Shown here: positions 1 to 6,952 of the stretch, one piece after another
Layout: each line of letters starts with the position of its first letter
Numbering within the stretch: the stretch's first letter is position 1
Source: Desulfocapsa sp.
GTDB lineage: Bacteria; Desulfobacterota; Desulfobulbia; Desulfobulbales; Desulfocapsaceae
Assembly: GCA_029942265.1 (NCBI GenBank)
Contig: JAOZTO010000134.1
Span: forward strand, 1-6,952
Length of the DNA: 6,952 nt
Direction: 5' to 3'
Made by a program: the position numbers and the translations under genes
Notes under the pieces: model-generated
The model's database searches: none
Told to the model about the DNA's origin: nothing
What the model saw: only the letters and a program-made list of their open reading frames with translations

Positions 1-1816
1 AAAAAGCATCTATACATGCTGGGTCAAAATGGTTACCACGACCTTTTTTCAATATACCCACGGCCTTTTCCACGCTAAAGGCTTCCTTGTAGCATCGCTT
101 GCTGATTAGAGCATCGAAAACATCCACAACCGCTACAATTCTTGCCATCAAGGGAATATCCTCCCCTTTGAGACCATATGGATACCCGCTGCCATCAAAT
201 TTTTCGTGATGGTAGATTGCAATTTGACATGCTGCCTGCATAATTTCAGAATCGGAATCTGCTAATATCTTTCCACCAAGCACAGAGTGTGTTTTCATAA
301 TATCCATTTCAGCCGATGTCAATTTTCCAGGCTTTAACAGGATACTATCCGGGATTCCAAGTTTACCCACATCATGCATAAGACTTGCGTGCTTGATGAT
401 GTGGGTATCATGCTCATTCATATTCATTTCGGTTGCTATGATTTCAGTATATGTACCAATTCTATGAACATGCTTTGTTGTTTCAGAATCTCTATGTTCG
501 GCAGCTAGAGCTAACCTGTACAATGTATCGAGGTAAGCACTTTCCAGATTATTATTCAAGTCATTCGTTTCTTTTTCATACCGTATCAGTTCATCCTTCA
601 TCTCATTAAACGCTTCAACACTTTCACTGATCTCAGAAAATGACGACAGAGGAATCTTCGGGATATCAAGATGATGGAGTTTTAGCTCATTTGCAACTTT
701 CTGCATCTGAGAAATTGGCCTGGCGATACTTGTTGAGATTTTATAACTCAGAAAGATAGAAATAAGAGCTATCAGGATAGCGATATAAATATTGAGAATC
801 TGATTGTTCTTAATCCCCCCAAGATAGGCATTTTCAGCCACACAAATACCGATGATCCACTTAATATCGTTAACCTTGAATGGGCTAAAAATAGCATGGT
901 ATTTCTCTCCACCATTATCAAAGGTCAAAAATATTTTTTTATCAATATGATCTAGGGTATTCCCTTGCAACAGTGCGCTAAACGCTGCATCAAGAACTGC
1001 ATCCTGCATATCATCAATTTTAGCTAATCTTAACTCATTATTGGTCGTGCTGTGATGGATGATATTTGATGTCCCTGAGGCAATCATGTTTTTCTTTTCA
1101 TCAAAAATAACTACCTTTCCCTTCTCACTAAAGGCCATTTTTGAGATAAACTCTGATAACTCATTAATTTCTATATCAACGCCAATGGAGCCAATTAAAT
1201 GGTTATCTTCGTTCAGCACCGGTGCAGCGGAAGTTATACCTGGCTTTTTTGATGAAAAGAATATGTACGGCTCGGTCCAAATAATCTTTTTTTGTTTTTT
1301 AACAGCCTCGTACCAAGGGCGTATTCTTGGGTCATACTTGTCATCGGGCAATGGCTTTAGCCCAATGGTTGCAAAACTATCATCAACTGTTTTCAAAATG
1401 GCAACTCTTAGATCATTAACAAGCGATATTTTCTTAACCGTAAATTTATCTGGAGATTCCTCCGACCTTGAAGCCATGATAAATTCACCCTTATGATTTC
1501 CATAATAGATGTTTGAAAACTGGTTATTGATTTTCAGCTGCTCAAGAAAATATTTCTCCATTCCATCAAAATTCTCACTGTTAACCACGCTACTCGATGT
1601 CAAACCCATGGTTAACTCTGTTGCATCTTTGGCAACCAGTATATGATTCTTCGATTTATCAATTGTGAAGGTTATAATATTTTCCATAACCTCTTTGGCG
1701 TGGGTCAAAAGGGCATTTTTGGACGTGTAATAAGTAGATATACTTATAAAAGCAATGGAGATGGAAAGAATAGACGTGAATGCGAAAATCAGTACCCATT
1801 TGATTGATATTTTCAT
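1..1816 (-). CDS. Membrane HD-GYP cyclic-di-GMP phosphodiesterase with dCache sensor and HAMP-like linker (C-terminus cut by window edge)
   Basis: Predicted inner-membrane enzyme that hydrolyses cyclic-di-GMP in the cytoplasm under control of an extracytoplasmic sensor. I translated 605 codons from the ATG at 1816 with no stop; the frame runs off the window at base 1. Order: TM1 about residues 7-28; double-Cache domain about 35-325; TM2 about 338-358; HAMP-like linker 359-412 with the usual ARPI start; short coiled coil; HD-GYP domain from about 425. Catalytic residues look complete: E440 and H449 in the AAEHRD...H helix, H481-D482 with K485 (HDVGK), H510, H536-H537-E538, the DGSGYP loop at 541-546, and D565 in VVDVFDAL. 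The GNHFDP motif at 594-599 normally lies near the end of the domain, so probably only a few tens of residues are missing. A GAGAA Shine-Dalgarno lies four bases before the start. The dCache carries Y161, R166, W168, Y169, Y184 and D214, the amino-acid-binding pattern. It lies 52 bases after the kinase gene. The HD-GYP call is firm; the ligand is inferred. Confidence 0.95.
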   Translation of the reverse strand, partial: MKISIKWVLIFAFTSILSISIAFISISTYYTSKNALLTHAKEVMENIITFTIDKSKNHILVAKDATELTMGLTSSSVVNSENFDGMEKYFLEQLKINNQFSNIYYGNHKGEFIMASRSEESPDKFTVKKISLVNDLRVAILKTVDDSFATIGLKPLPDDKYDPRIRPWYEAVKKQKKIIWTEPYIFFSSKKPGITSAAPVLNEDNHLIGSIGVDIEINELSEFISKMAFSEKGKVVIFDEKKNMIASGTSNIIHHSTTNNELRLAKIDDMQDAVLDAAFSALLQGNTLDHIDKKIFLTFDNGGEKYHAIFSPFKVNDIKWIIGICVAENAYLGGIKNNQILNIYIAILIALISIFLSYKISTSIARPISQMQKVANELKLHHLDIPKIPLSSFSEISESVEAFNEMKDELIRYEKETNDLNNNLESAYLDTLYRLALAAEHRDSETTKHVHRIGTYTEIIATEMNMNEHDTHIIKHASLMHDVGKLGIPDSILLKPGKLTSAEMDIMKTHSVLGGKILADSDSEIMQAACQIAIYHHEKFDGSGYPYGLKGEDIPLMARIVAVVDVFDALISKRCYKEAFSVEKAVGILKKGRGNHFDPACIDAF

Positions 1817-1868
1817 ACAGTTCTCATATTTTTTCGTAACTATTCAGTAGTAGCTCGACTCAAAACTA
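1817..1868 (-). other. Short intergenic spacer between kinase and phosphodiesterase genes
   Basis: Read on the minus strand, these 52 bases show no strong terminator hairpin with a T-run; the only pairing I see is a 4-bp ACTA/TAGT stem. A TTGAGT hexamer followed after 15 bases by TAGTTA could be a poor sigma-70 promoter, but the spacing is short and the -10 box is weak. The absence of a terminator allows read-through from the kinase gene, so the HD-GYP gene may be the fourth gene of the operon, though the gap is much larger than the two upstream junctions. Confidence 0.4.
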
Positions 1869-4220
1869 TCAAAAGTGCTGTAACTGTTGCTCAACAAACA
1901 TAAATTCTTCTTTTAACTCCGCAAGAAGCTTGTCGCTCTTATCAAGATCCCCAGCCCTTCCATTCATCTCCATAGTCTTGCATATTTCTGCCATCTTGAG
2001 AGCACCTAATGTTGCGTTTGCAGATTTCATAGCATGTGTTGCCATCCACAAAGCTTCCGGGTCTTTATCCTGCACTGCGTTGTCTATTGCTTGGAGTTGA
2101 AGAGGGGCATTCTCCATATAACTTTCAATAATACTTACAACAATATCTGCCATACCAGGTCTTTGAATTTTGCGGTATTTCTCTAAGACAGATTCATCAA
2201 AACGAACTGAACTCTGCTTCGGTTCGATAGGATCAATCATTAGCTGTTCATGTTTGGTGACAATTTGCTTCTGCTGAGCAGATGGTACCCATTTTTCAAG
2301 CACCACCAAAAGATTCTTCAACTGTAAAGGTTTCCCCATATGATCATCCATTCCAGCACGAAAACACTTTTCTTTATCCCCGATCATTGTGTGAGCCGTA
2401 AATGCAATTATTGGAATACGAGTTGTTCCTACCTGCTGTTCCAGAATACGGATTTTTTCGGTTGCTGCGTAACCGTCAAGTTTTGGCATTTGGCAATCCA
2501 TTAAAATAAGATCGTACTTTCCGGTTTGGAAAGCCGACACAGCCTTTTTTCCGTTTGGTACAATATCAACACTACAACCAAATAACTGCAGCATTCCTTC
2601 TATGACAATCTGATTTGTAGGGTTATCTTCTGCAACCAGCACTTGACAACGAAACTGGATATTTTCCAGTGTATGCTGAGTGCTTCTTGCATCGGTGATC
2701 ATTGGTGTAACATCAGGAACCGGATCCACAGAGGGTGGCAGGGGGAGAATAAACTCAAAACAGGATCCAACTCCAGATTCACCTTTTGCTGTGATGGCGC
2801 CATCCATCATTTCAACCAGTGTCCGAGTAATGGTCAACCCGAGGCCTGTGCCGCCATACTTCCTTGTTGTGCTGGTATCAGCCTGTACAAATGCAGCAAA
2901 TATCCACTGCTTTTCTTCAACTGTAAGCCCAACACCGGTATCCTCAATTTTAAAACGAACCAAGTCTGAATCGTCACTCTGTTCAACCAGACCAACGTTT
3001 ACACTCACCGAACCTTCGGTTGTAAATTTAATTGCATTTTCAATAAGATTGATCAGTATCTGACGCAATCTGACCGGATCACAATGTATAAATCTCGGTA
3101 CCTCTTCTAAAATGTTGCTTCGTAGAACCAATCCTTTTTCTTTGGCTTTTTGTGAAAAACCATCATGAATACTCTCAATAAGTTCAGGGAGGTCAAAATC
3201 AACATATTCAAGCTCAAGTCTACCGGCTTCTATTTTTGAAAAATCCAGTATGTCGTTAATGATATAAAGAAGGTTTTTTCCTGACGCATGAATAGTACGA
3301 ATCAGTTTCCGGTACTTATCGGGTACATCTGATTGCATAAGCAGTTCTGCCACACCGAGTACACCATTCATAGGAGTTCGGATTTCATGACTCATATTGG
3401 CAAGAAACTCGCTCTTAGCCAAGTTAGCCTGCTCTGCTTCTTCCTTGGCATGTAGAAATTCTTCTGTTCGTTTTTCAACCTGTTCTTCCAGATGATCATC
3501 CCGTTCCTGAATCTGGTCGAGCATATCATTAAATCCGGCAGCCAGCATACCAATTTCATCACTCACACCTATCGGTACTCGAATGTCATACCGCTTTTCA
3601 TCAGAAACTTTTTTCATAGTTTGAAAAAGGGCATGGAGAGGATCTGTTATCACTCCAAGGAGTTTGGTGGATAATCGTATGGCGGCCAGTAGTCCCAATC
3701 CGGTAACAATCAACATTAACATACCAATTACCAGAATATTGGTACGAATAGCAGAAAGGCTTATCTGAATAAACACACTGCCAATACTTTCACCATCCAG
3801 CACAATGGGATGGATAACATGCATATGGTCTTGGTGTTTTTCAAAAAGAAATGCACCTGCTTCCATTTCCGGTATTTCGTAGTCACCACAATTCTCAGAA
3901 TGTGTCGGGTCATATGCGGCAAAGAGTTTGCCGTCTATAGTGTAAATGCCTGCATATATGATTGTAGGCTTAACAGAAAGAGATGCAAGGATAGTCTCAA
4001 GGGCTGCCTTATCCTGGAAGACCAGACCCGCTCGACTATTTTCAGCTATCACACTGGAAAGAGTCTGGATTTCTTCACGTAACTGCTTCTGGGCATAGTA
4101 CCATTGACTACCCAGATAGAATACAGCAGAAACGAAGATGGCAAAACCGCAGGACACAAGAATAATGGCATTAAATTTATGCCTGATCGGTAACTTATGG
4201 AACCAGTTTCTCTTTTTCAT
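1869..4220 (-). CDS. Hybrid sensor histidine kinase: CHASE8-HAMP-HisKA-HATPase-REC-HPt
   Basis: Inner-membrane phosphorelay kinase of 783 residues. Order: TM1 about 15-38; periplasmic CHASE8-type domain about 40-158, recognised by the YAQKQL helix at 42-47, the [18 protein letters not shown] stretch at 64-81 and the DGESIG segment at 142-147; TM2 about 161-182; HAMP about 183-240; coiled coil to about 268; HisKA with phospho-acceptor H278 in MSHEIRTP; HATPase with N-box N395, G1 box DTGVGL (427-432) and G2 box GGTGLGL (456-462); receiver domain about 526-642 with E531-D532, phospho-acceptor D575, T608 and K630; C-terminal HPt domain with H729 in HAMKSAN. All phosphotransfer residues are present, so a full His-Asp-His relay is expected. 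There is no DNA-binding or GGDEF output, so a separate response regulator must take the phosphate. No clear Shine-Dalgarno precedes the ATG, which overlaps the YfiR stop (ATGA), so translation is probably coupled to yfiR. CHASE8 is the domain of YfiN, the partner of YfiR, so the neighbour is the probable regulator (inference). Confidence 0.96.
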   Translation of the reverse strand: MKKRNWFHKLPIRHKFNAIILVSCGFAIFVSAVFYLGSQWYYAQKQLREEIQTLSSVIAENSRAGLVFQDKAALETILASLSVKPTIIYAGIYTIDGKLFAAYDPTHSENCGDYEIPEMEAGAFLFEKHQDHMHVIHPIVLDGESIGSVFIQISLSAIRTNILVIGMLMLIVTGLGLLAAIRLSTKLLGVITDPLHALFQTMKKVSDEKRYDIRVPIGVSDEIGMLAAGFNDMLDQIQERDDHLEEQVEKRTEEFLHAKEEAEQANLAKSEFLANMSHEIRTPMNGVLGVAELLMQSDVPDKYRKLIRTIHASGKNLLYIINDILDFSKIEAGRLELEYVDFDLPELIESIHDGFSQKAKEKGLVLRSNILEEVPRFIHCDPVRLRQILINLIENAIKFTTEGSVSVNVGLVEQSDDSDLVRFKIEDTGVGLTVEEKQWIFAAFVQADTSTTRKYGGTGLGLTITRTLVEMMDGAITAKGESGVGSCFEFILPLPPSVDPVPDVTPMITDARSTQHTLENIQFRCQVLVAEDNPTNQIVIEGMLQLFGCSVDIVPNGKKAVSAFQTGKYDLILMDCQMPKLDGYAATEKIRILEQQVGTTRIPIIAFTAHTMIGDKEKCFRAGMDDHMGKPLQLKNLLVVLEKWVPSAQQKQIVTKHEQLMIDPIEPKQSSVRFDESVLEKYRKIQRPGMADIVVSIIESYMENAPLQLQAIDNAVQDKDPEALWMATHAMKSANATLGALKMAEICKTMEMNGRAGDLDKSDKLLAELKEEFMFVEQQLQHF
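4217..4220 (-). other. ATGA start-stop overlap between YfiR-family gene and kinase gene
   Basis: The TGA stop of the YfiR-family gene (4217-4219) and the ATG start of the kinase gene (4218-4220) share two bases, giving the classic ATGA coupling junction. The bases before the kinase ATG contain no convincing Shine-Dalgarno, which favours re-initiation by ribosomes finishing the YfiR gene. This would hold the two products in a fixed ratio, as expected for a sensor and its periplasmic regulator. Confidence 0.85.
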
Positions 4221-4795
4221 AAAATGATATCAGCGGCAATAGTTAGCAGTGATGCATCAACCTCAAAACCTTTTTCCCGTGCTTTTTTCAGATTAATACG
4301 AAAGGAAACTTTATTGTTGTCGGTAATAATAAACTCTATAATTCCACCAGATTCTGCAAATTTGTTAATATCACTAACAGTTAATACAGCAGAGTTTTCC
4401 AGTACATCGTCAAGCGTGTCAATGCTATTTTTTTCTGACCTGCCAACATAGAGCATATTGCAGTCTGATACCTGATCGAGGGAATCGGGATACAGCAATT
4501 CAATTGTTCGGGTTTCAATAGTTTTTCCTTCAATCGCTGACAAAGACGTGTTTAAGGGATCCTCACCCAGTATACACACCGAAAATTTCTCTTGATTATC
4601 GGGGAGTGTCCCTTCCGGCCAACGGAAAAATTTGGGGAAATTCGGCAGAAAAGCCGCTTTAATTTTATGCTCTTTTACGGAGTCAATCTGTTGGGCATAA
4701 CTCAATGGAATACTATGCGCCATAGTGCATAGAAAAACCAAAAAATTTAACGCCCAAAAAACACGTTTCATTACTTTAGCTAACACTTGACTCAC
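4217..4795 (-). CDS. YfiR-family (DUF4154) periplasmic regulatory protein
   Basis: Predicted periplasmic signalling protein of 192 residues, the usual length for the family. The N-terminus is a signal peptide: basic K7/K10/R11, hydrophobic stretch about 12-26, likely cleavage after SYA at residue 34. The mature part opens with the family hallmark [19 protein letters not shown] (42-60). It continues with [10 protein letters not shown] (71-80), the CNMLYVGRS strand (112-120), the AVLTVSDI segment (136-143), the GGIIEF strand (150-155) and the closing [10 protein letters not shown] (163-172). C74 and C112 could form a disulphide; no second cysteine pair is present. The start is a GTG at 4795, chosen because an AAAGGAA ribosome-binding site sits at the right distance; the internal ATG at codon 9 has none. 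In Pseudomonas and E. coli, YfiR restrains the diguanylate cyclase YfiN through its periplasmic side. Here the adjacent protein with the matching CHASE8 domain is a histidine kinase, so that is the likely target. Family membership is firm; the partner is inferred. Confidence 0.93.
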   Translation of the reverse strand: MSQVLAKVMKRVFWALNFLVFLCTMAHSIPLSYAQQIDSVKEHKIKAAFLPNFPKFFRWPEGTLPDNQEKFSVCILGEDPLNTSLSAIEGKTIETRTIELLYPDSLDQVSDCNMLYVGRSEKNSIDTLDDVLENSAVLTVSDINKFAESGGIIEFIITDNNKVSFRINLKKAREKGFEVDASLLTIAADIIL

Positions 4796-4800
4796 AATAG

Positions 4801-4807
4801 TTCCTTT
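4801..4807 (-). promoter_or_regulatory. Ribosome-binding site deciding the GTG start of the YfiR-family gene
   Basis: On the minus strand AAAGGAA lies five bases before the GTG at 4795. It overlaps the TAA stop of the TonB receptor gene (4806-4808). It fixes the start eight codons upstream of the first in-frame ATG, and implies that ribosomes terminating on the receptor gene can restart directly on the YfiR gene. Confidence 0.75.
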
Positions 4808-6842
4808 AATAGTGGTACGTTAACTTACAGTATGCACTTCGAGGAACTTCAGTCGCCACTGTTGAAAACTCAGAAATATATTCCAGATGTCCGGAGTTTA
4901 GAAGGTTTTGTCCAACCAGCATAAGCTCCACATCAGGCGTTAAACGCCACGATACGTTTGCATCAAAAGTTACATACTCATCAACAAAAAGATCTTCCTG
5001 TACCCGTGATTTTTTTGAGCCATGCAGTGTATCCACATAACGGAACCAGAGATTAAAGTTTACATTGTCAATGATATCTATGGTTGATCGCACTGAAATC
5101 TGATGTTTAGGGCTGAGATCGGCAACTGTCTCTCCATAGTTTGAAACAGAGCCATATGTAACTGTATCATCCTGTAAATCAAAGCCTATATAAGTATATC
5201 CAATTTTAAATTCCCACCAATCTGTGGGATCCCAGTCAGACGCAAACTCCAGACCATAAATTGATCCATGCATTTTATTTGCAAATTCAAGATTTGATCC
5301 TATGTTGCTACGGACAAATTTGGTAGTTGCAAGTCTATCATAATCATTATAATAGATGGATAAATCAAAAGAAAAATTCTTTCGTAACCCCAAACGATAT
5401 CCTGCCTCATACGCTAACAATTCTTCAGAATCAAACTGATTATTACCTTGTAGCTTCATTACTTGAGGTGAAGAAGCTGCCTGGGGGACAACGGCAAAAA
5501 CAACTGAACCTGTTCGTTCCAACAAAGAAGGTGTTCGCACTGCCCTTGAAATAGCTGCCCAAGCCGCTTGTTTTTTATTTATTTTCCAGAGTAACCTGGC
5601 ATTGGGCTGGATTTCATGTCCTGTAAAATCATTATGCTCCCATTTAGCCCCCAGAGTAAGCCAAAGGGTATCAGCAAATAGCAGGATTTCATCCTGAAAA
5701 AAGGCACTGAATAAATCATTGGATTCACTCTCCGGATTAAGAGATACCTGAAACGTATTCCCGTAATCACTTTCCAGACGACGATAGCCAGTTCCCATAC
5801 TCAAATCATTTATTTCACCAGTAAGTACCTGGTAACTAAAATCGAAATCAAATGTATTATGAGTCTGTTCGAGTATTATCTCATCACGTTTTGTGTAATC
5901 ATAGTACAACTGAACAGACCAGAGGCTTGTTGCTGAAAGCTCTCTCTGCCAGCGGCCAAGCAGGTTTCCTCCAGATGAATCAAACTGGTCATATGCCACT
6001 GTTCTATATGCTGGAGTAGGTATCCATAATGGCGATATTAGTTGATTTTCTTTATTGGAATATATGTCTCCCTGCAATGTCCATGAATCTGTTTTTGCCC
6101 GTTCTCCATCCAGACGAAAACCACCATGAAGACTGTTCCAATCATCATTAGCGTCATCTTCAGAGCCTGAGAGTTTAAAGGAGTCTACTGCATTATATGT
6201 CATGTAGGCACGGCCATGTGCGGTATCACCGACCTTGGTACCGTACCGTAATCCGGCCATCAAATTTTCTGAACTTCCAGCGCCAATATATGTCAAGCCA
6301 CCCTGCGTATCACTGGCTTTCTTTGTTATGATATTAACAACACCATTAACAGCATTTGCACCCCATACAGTAGCTCCCGGCCCACGAATTACTTCAATTC
6401 GGTCAATATCGTCGAGAAGAGTACTTTGAGCATCCCAATACACACCTGACGATGTGGGCGAGTAAACGGTTCTTCCATCTATCATTACCAGCAGAGCATT
6501 TCCAAAATTCCCACTCAGTCCCCGTGAAGTAATTGCCCATTTATTGGCATCAATGCGAGCTACTTGCAACCCGGGTGCCATTCGAAGGGCTTCTGGTATT
6601 GACGTAACTCCTGAACGATGAATATCATCCTGAGTAATGACAAAAGCAGCCGCTGCTACATCAGCAAGGTTTTGTGGTTTTTTTGCAACAGAAGTAATGG
6701 TGATCTGCATCAACTGGCTGATATCCATATCAAGATATTCATTGCCTGATTTCGATGATGCTTTTGATTGAGGAGGGGTCGTGAGGCCAACAGACCATAC
6801 GACAACAATTACCATCAATAACATTATCCTACAGTATTTCAT
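4806..6842 (-). CDS. TonB-dependent outer-membrane receptor
   Basis: Outer-membrane beta-barrel receptor of 678 residues that would bind an external ligand and import it, or signal its presence, using TonB-ExbBD energy. The N-terminus is a signal peptide (hydrophobic about 6-20, cleavage probably near SKA at residue 28). The mature protein begins with a probable TonB box in LMQITITSVAKK (44-55). The plug follows, about 56-175: FVITQDDIHRSG (67-78), EALRMAPGLQVARI (84-97), SRGLSGNFGNALLVMIDGR (106-124), DRIEVIRGPGATVWGANAVN (147-166) and GVVNIITKK (167-175). From about 180 the protein is a run of aromatic-rich alternating beta-strands, including the barrel signature ISRAVRTPSL (431-440), and it ends in tyrosine (YHY), compatible with BamA recognition. 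There is no N-terminal STN signalling domain, so it is not a FecA-type transducer. A weak GAGAA ribosome-binding site lies five bases before the ATG. Length and plug sequence resemble the colicin I receptor/BtuB-like group, but the substrate cannot be told from sequence. It is the first gene of the coupled unit with YfiR and the kinase. Confidence 0.95.
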   Translation of the reverse strand: MKYCRIMLLMVIVVVWSVGLTTPPQSKASSKSGNEYLDMDISQLMQITITSVAKKPQNLADVAAAAFVITQDDIHRSGVTSIPEALRMAPGLQVARIDANKWAITSRGLSGNFGNALLVMIDGRTVYSPTSSGVYWDAQSTLLDDIDRIEVIRGPGATVWGANAVNGVVNIITKKASDTQGGLTYIGAGSSENLMAGLRYGTKVGDTAHGRAYMTYNAVDSFKLSGSEDDANDDWNSLHGGFRLDGERAKTDSWTLQGDIYSNKENQLISPLWIPTPAYRTVAYDQFDSSGGNLLGRWQRELSATSLWSVQLYYDYTKRDEIILEQTHNTFDFDFSYQVLTGEINDLSMGTGYRRLESDYGNTFQVSLNPESESNDLFSAFFQDEILLFADTLWLTLGAKWEHNDFTGHEIQPNARLLWKINKKQAAWAAISRAVRTPSLLERTGSVVFAVVPQAASSPQVMKLQGNNQFDSEELLAYEAGYRLGLRKNFSFDLSIYYNDYDRLATTKFVRSNIGSNLEFANKMHGSIYGLEFASDWDPTDWWEFKIGYTYIGFDLQDDTVTYGSVSNYGETVADLSPKHQISVRSTIDIIDNVNFNLWFRYVDTLHGSKKSRVQEDLFVDEYVTFDANVSWRLTPDVELMLVGQNLLNSGHLEYISEFSTVATEVPRSAYCKLTYHY

Positions 6843-6952
6843 ATTTATTCTCAGTTATCCATTTCAATGACGAAATCGTTAAAGTACCTTTTCTAAAAAC
6901 GTAAATATTCGGGTTGGGTTCAAAACAGCCCAGACCACTGAATTGTAAATGT
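6843..6952 (-). other. Upstream leader of the receptor operon; promoter region expected but not resolved
   Basis: These 110 bases precede the first gene and contain no open reading frame I would call. The operon promoter should lie here or just outside the window. On the minus strand a TTGAAC hexamer (about 6918-6923) has no good -10 box at 16-18 bases. No sigma-54 GG/GC element is visible. A GATAAC half-site (6854-6859) near the start codon is too poor to call a Fur box. No riboswitch-like fold is evident. Confidence 0.35.

Noticed and set aside
1059..1496. Plus-strand open frame of 145 codons
   Set aside because: It lies wholly inside the dCache region of the minus-strand HD-GYP gene, whose translation shows clear family motifs; the plus-strand product is low-complexity and has no recognisable domain.
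1825..1827. Alternative ATG upstream of the HD-GYP gene
   Set aside because: It is 11 bases from the chosen start and out of frame; the ATG at 1816 opens directly into a good transmembrane segment.
2643..3063. Two overlapping plus-strand open frames
   Set aside because: Both are antisense to the kinase HATPase region and the start of the receiver region, with no ribosome-binding site or domain; they are shadows of conserved coding sequence.
6235..6429. Plus-strand open frame of 64 codons
   Set aside because: It is antisense to the receptor plug motif RGPGATVWGANAVN and has no independent coding evidence.
4806..6842. FecA-type transducer with sigma/anti-sigma partners
   Set aside because: The receptor's plug begins soon after the signal peptide with no STN domain, and no ECF sigma factor or FecR-like gene is present.
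6841..6860. Fur-box-like GATAAC sequence just before the receptor start codon
   Set aside because: Only the first half-site resembles the consensus; the inverted half is absent and the position is that of the ribosome-binding site.
6916..6931. Small hairpin GGGTT/AGCCC with a six-base loop upstream of the receptor gene
   Set aside because: The stem has only five pairs including one G-T pair, and no T-run follows on either strand, so it is not a credible terminator.

Overview
The window holds four genes, all on the minus strand, so the biological order runs from high to low coordinates: a TonB-dependent outer-membrane receptor (4806-6842), a periplasmic YfiR-family protein (4217-4795), a large membrane hybrid histidine kinase (1869-4220), and an HD-GYP cyclic-di-GMP phosphodiesterase with an extracytoplasmic dCache sensor (1-1816, cut by the window edge a little before its C-terminus). 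Coding density is very high. The only non-coding stretches are 110 bases upstream of the receptor gene, 10 bases between receptor and YfiR, and 52 bases between kinase and phosphodiesterase. There are no RNA genes, mobile elements, CRISPR arrays or notable repeats that I can see.

The organism is Gram-negative (TonB receptor, periplasmic YfiR protein) and moderately AT-rich. The combination of a TonB receptor, a DUF4154/YfiR protein and a multidomain hybrid kinase is familiar from Desulfobacterota (the former Deltaproteobacteria) and from some aquatic gammaproteobacteria. I lean to the former, but the window has no taxonomic marker to settle it.

The first three genes look like one translationally coupled unit. 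The YfiR ribosome-binding site overlaps the receptor stop codon, and YfiR and the kinase overlap as ATGA. The products would sit in the outer membrane, the periplasm and the inner membrane. The kinase's periplasmic domain is the CHASE8-type domain found in the diguanylate cyclase YfiN (DgcN), which is the known target of YfiR in Pseudomonas and E. coli. The unit therefore resembles a YfiBNR pathway in which the cyclase output is replaced by a HisKA-HATPase-REC-HPt phosphorelay, and the outer-membrane lipoprotein YfiB by a TonB receptor. That wiring is inference; the domain contents are visible in the sequence.

The fourth gene adds a cyclic-di-GMP degrading enzyme with an intact HD-GYP catalytic signature. 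Its dCache domain carries, at nearly the published spacing, the residue pattern associated with amino-acid binding. Whether it is co-transcribed with the three upstream genes is open. No diguanylate cyclase (GGDEF) and no separate response regulator is present within the window.
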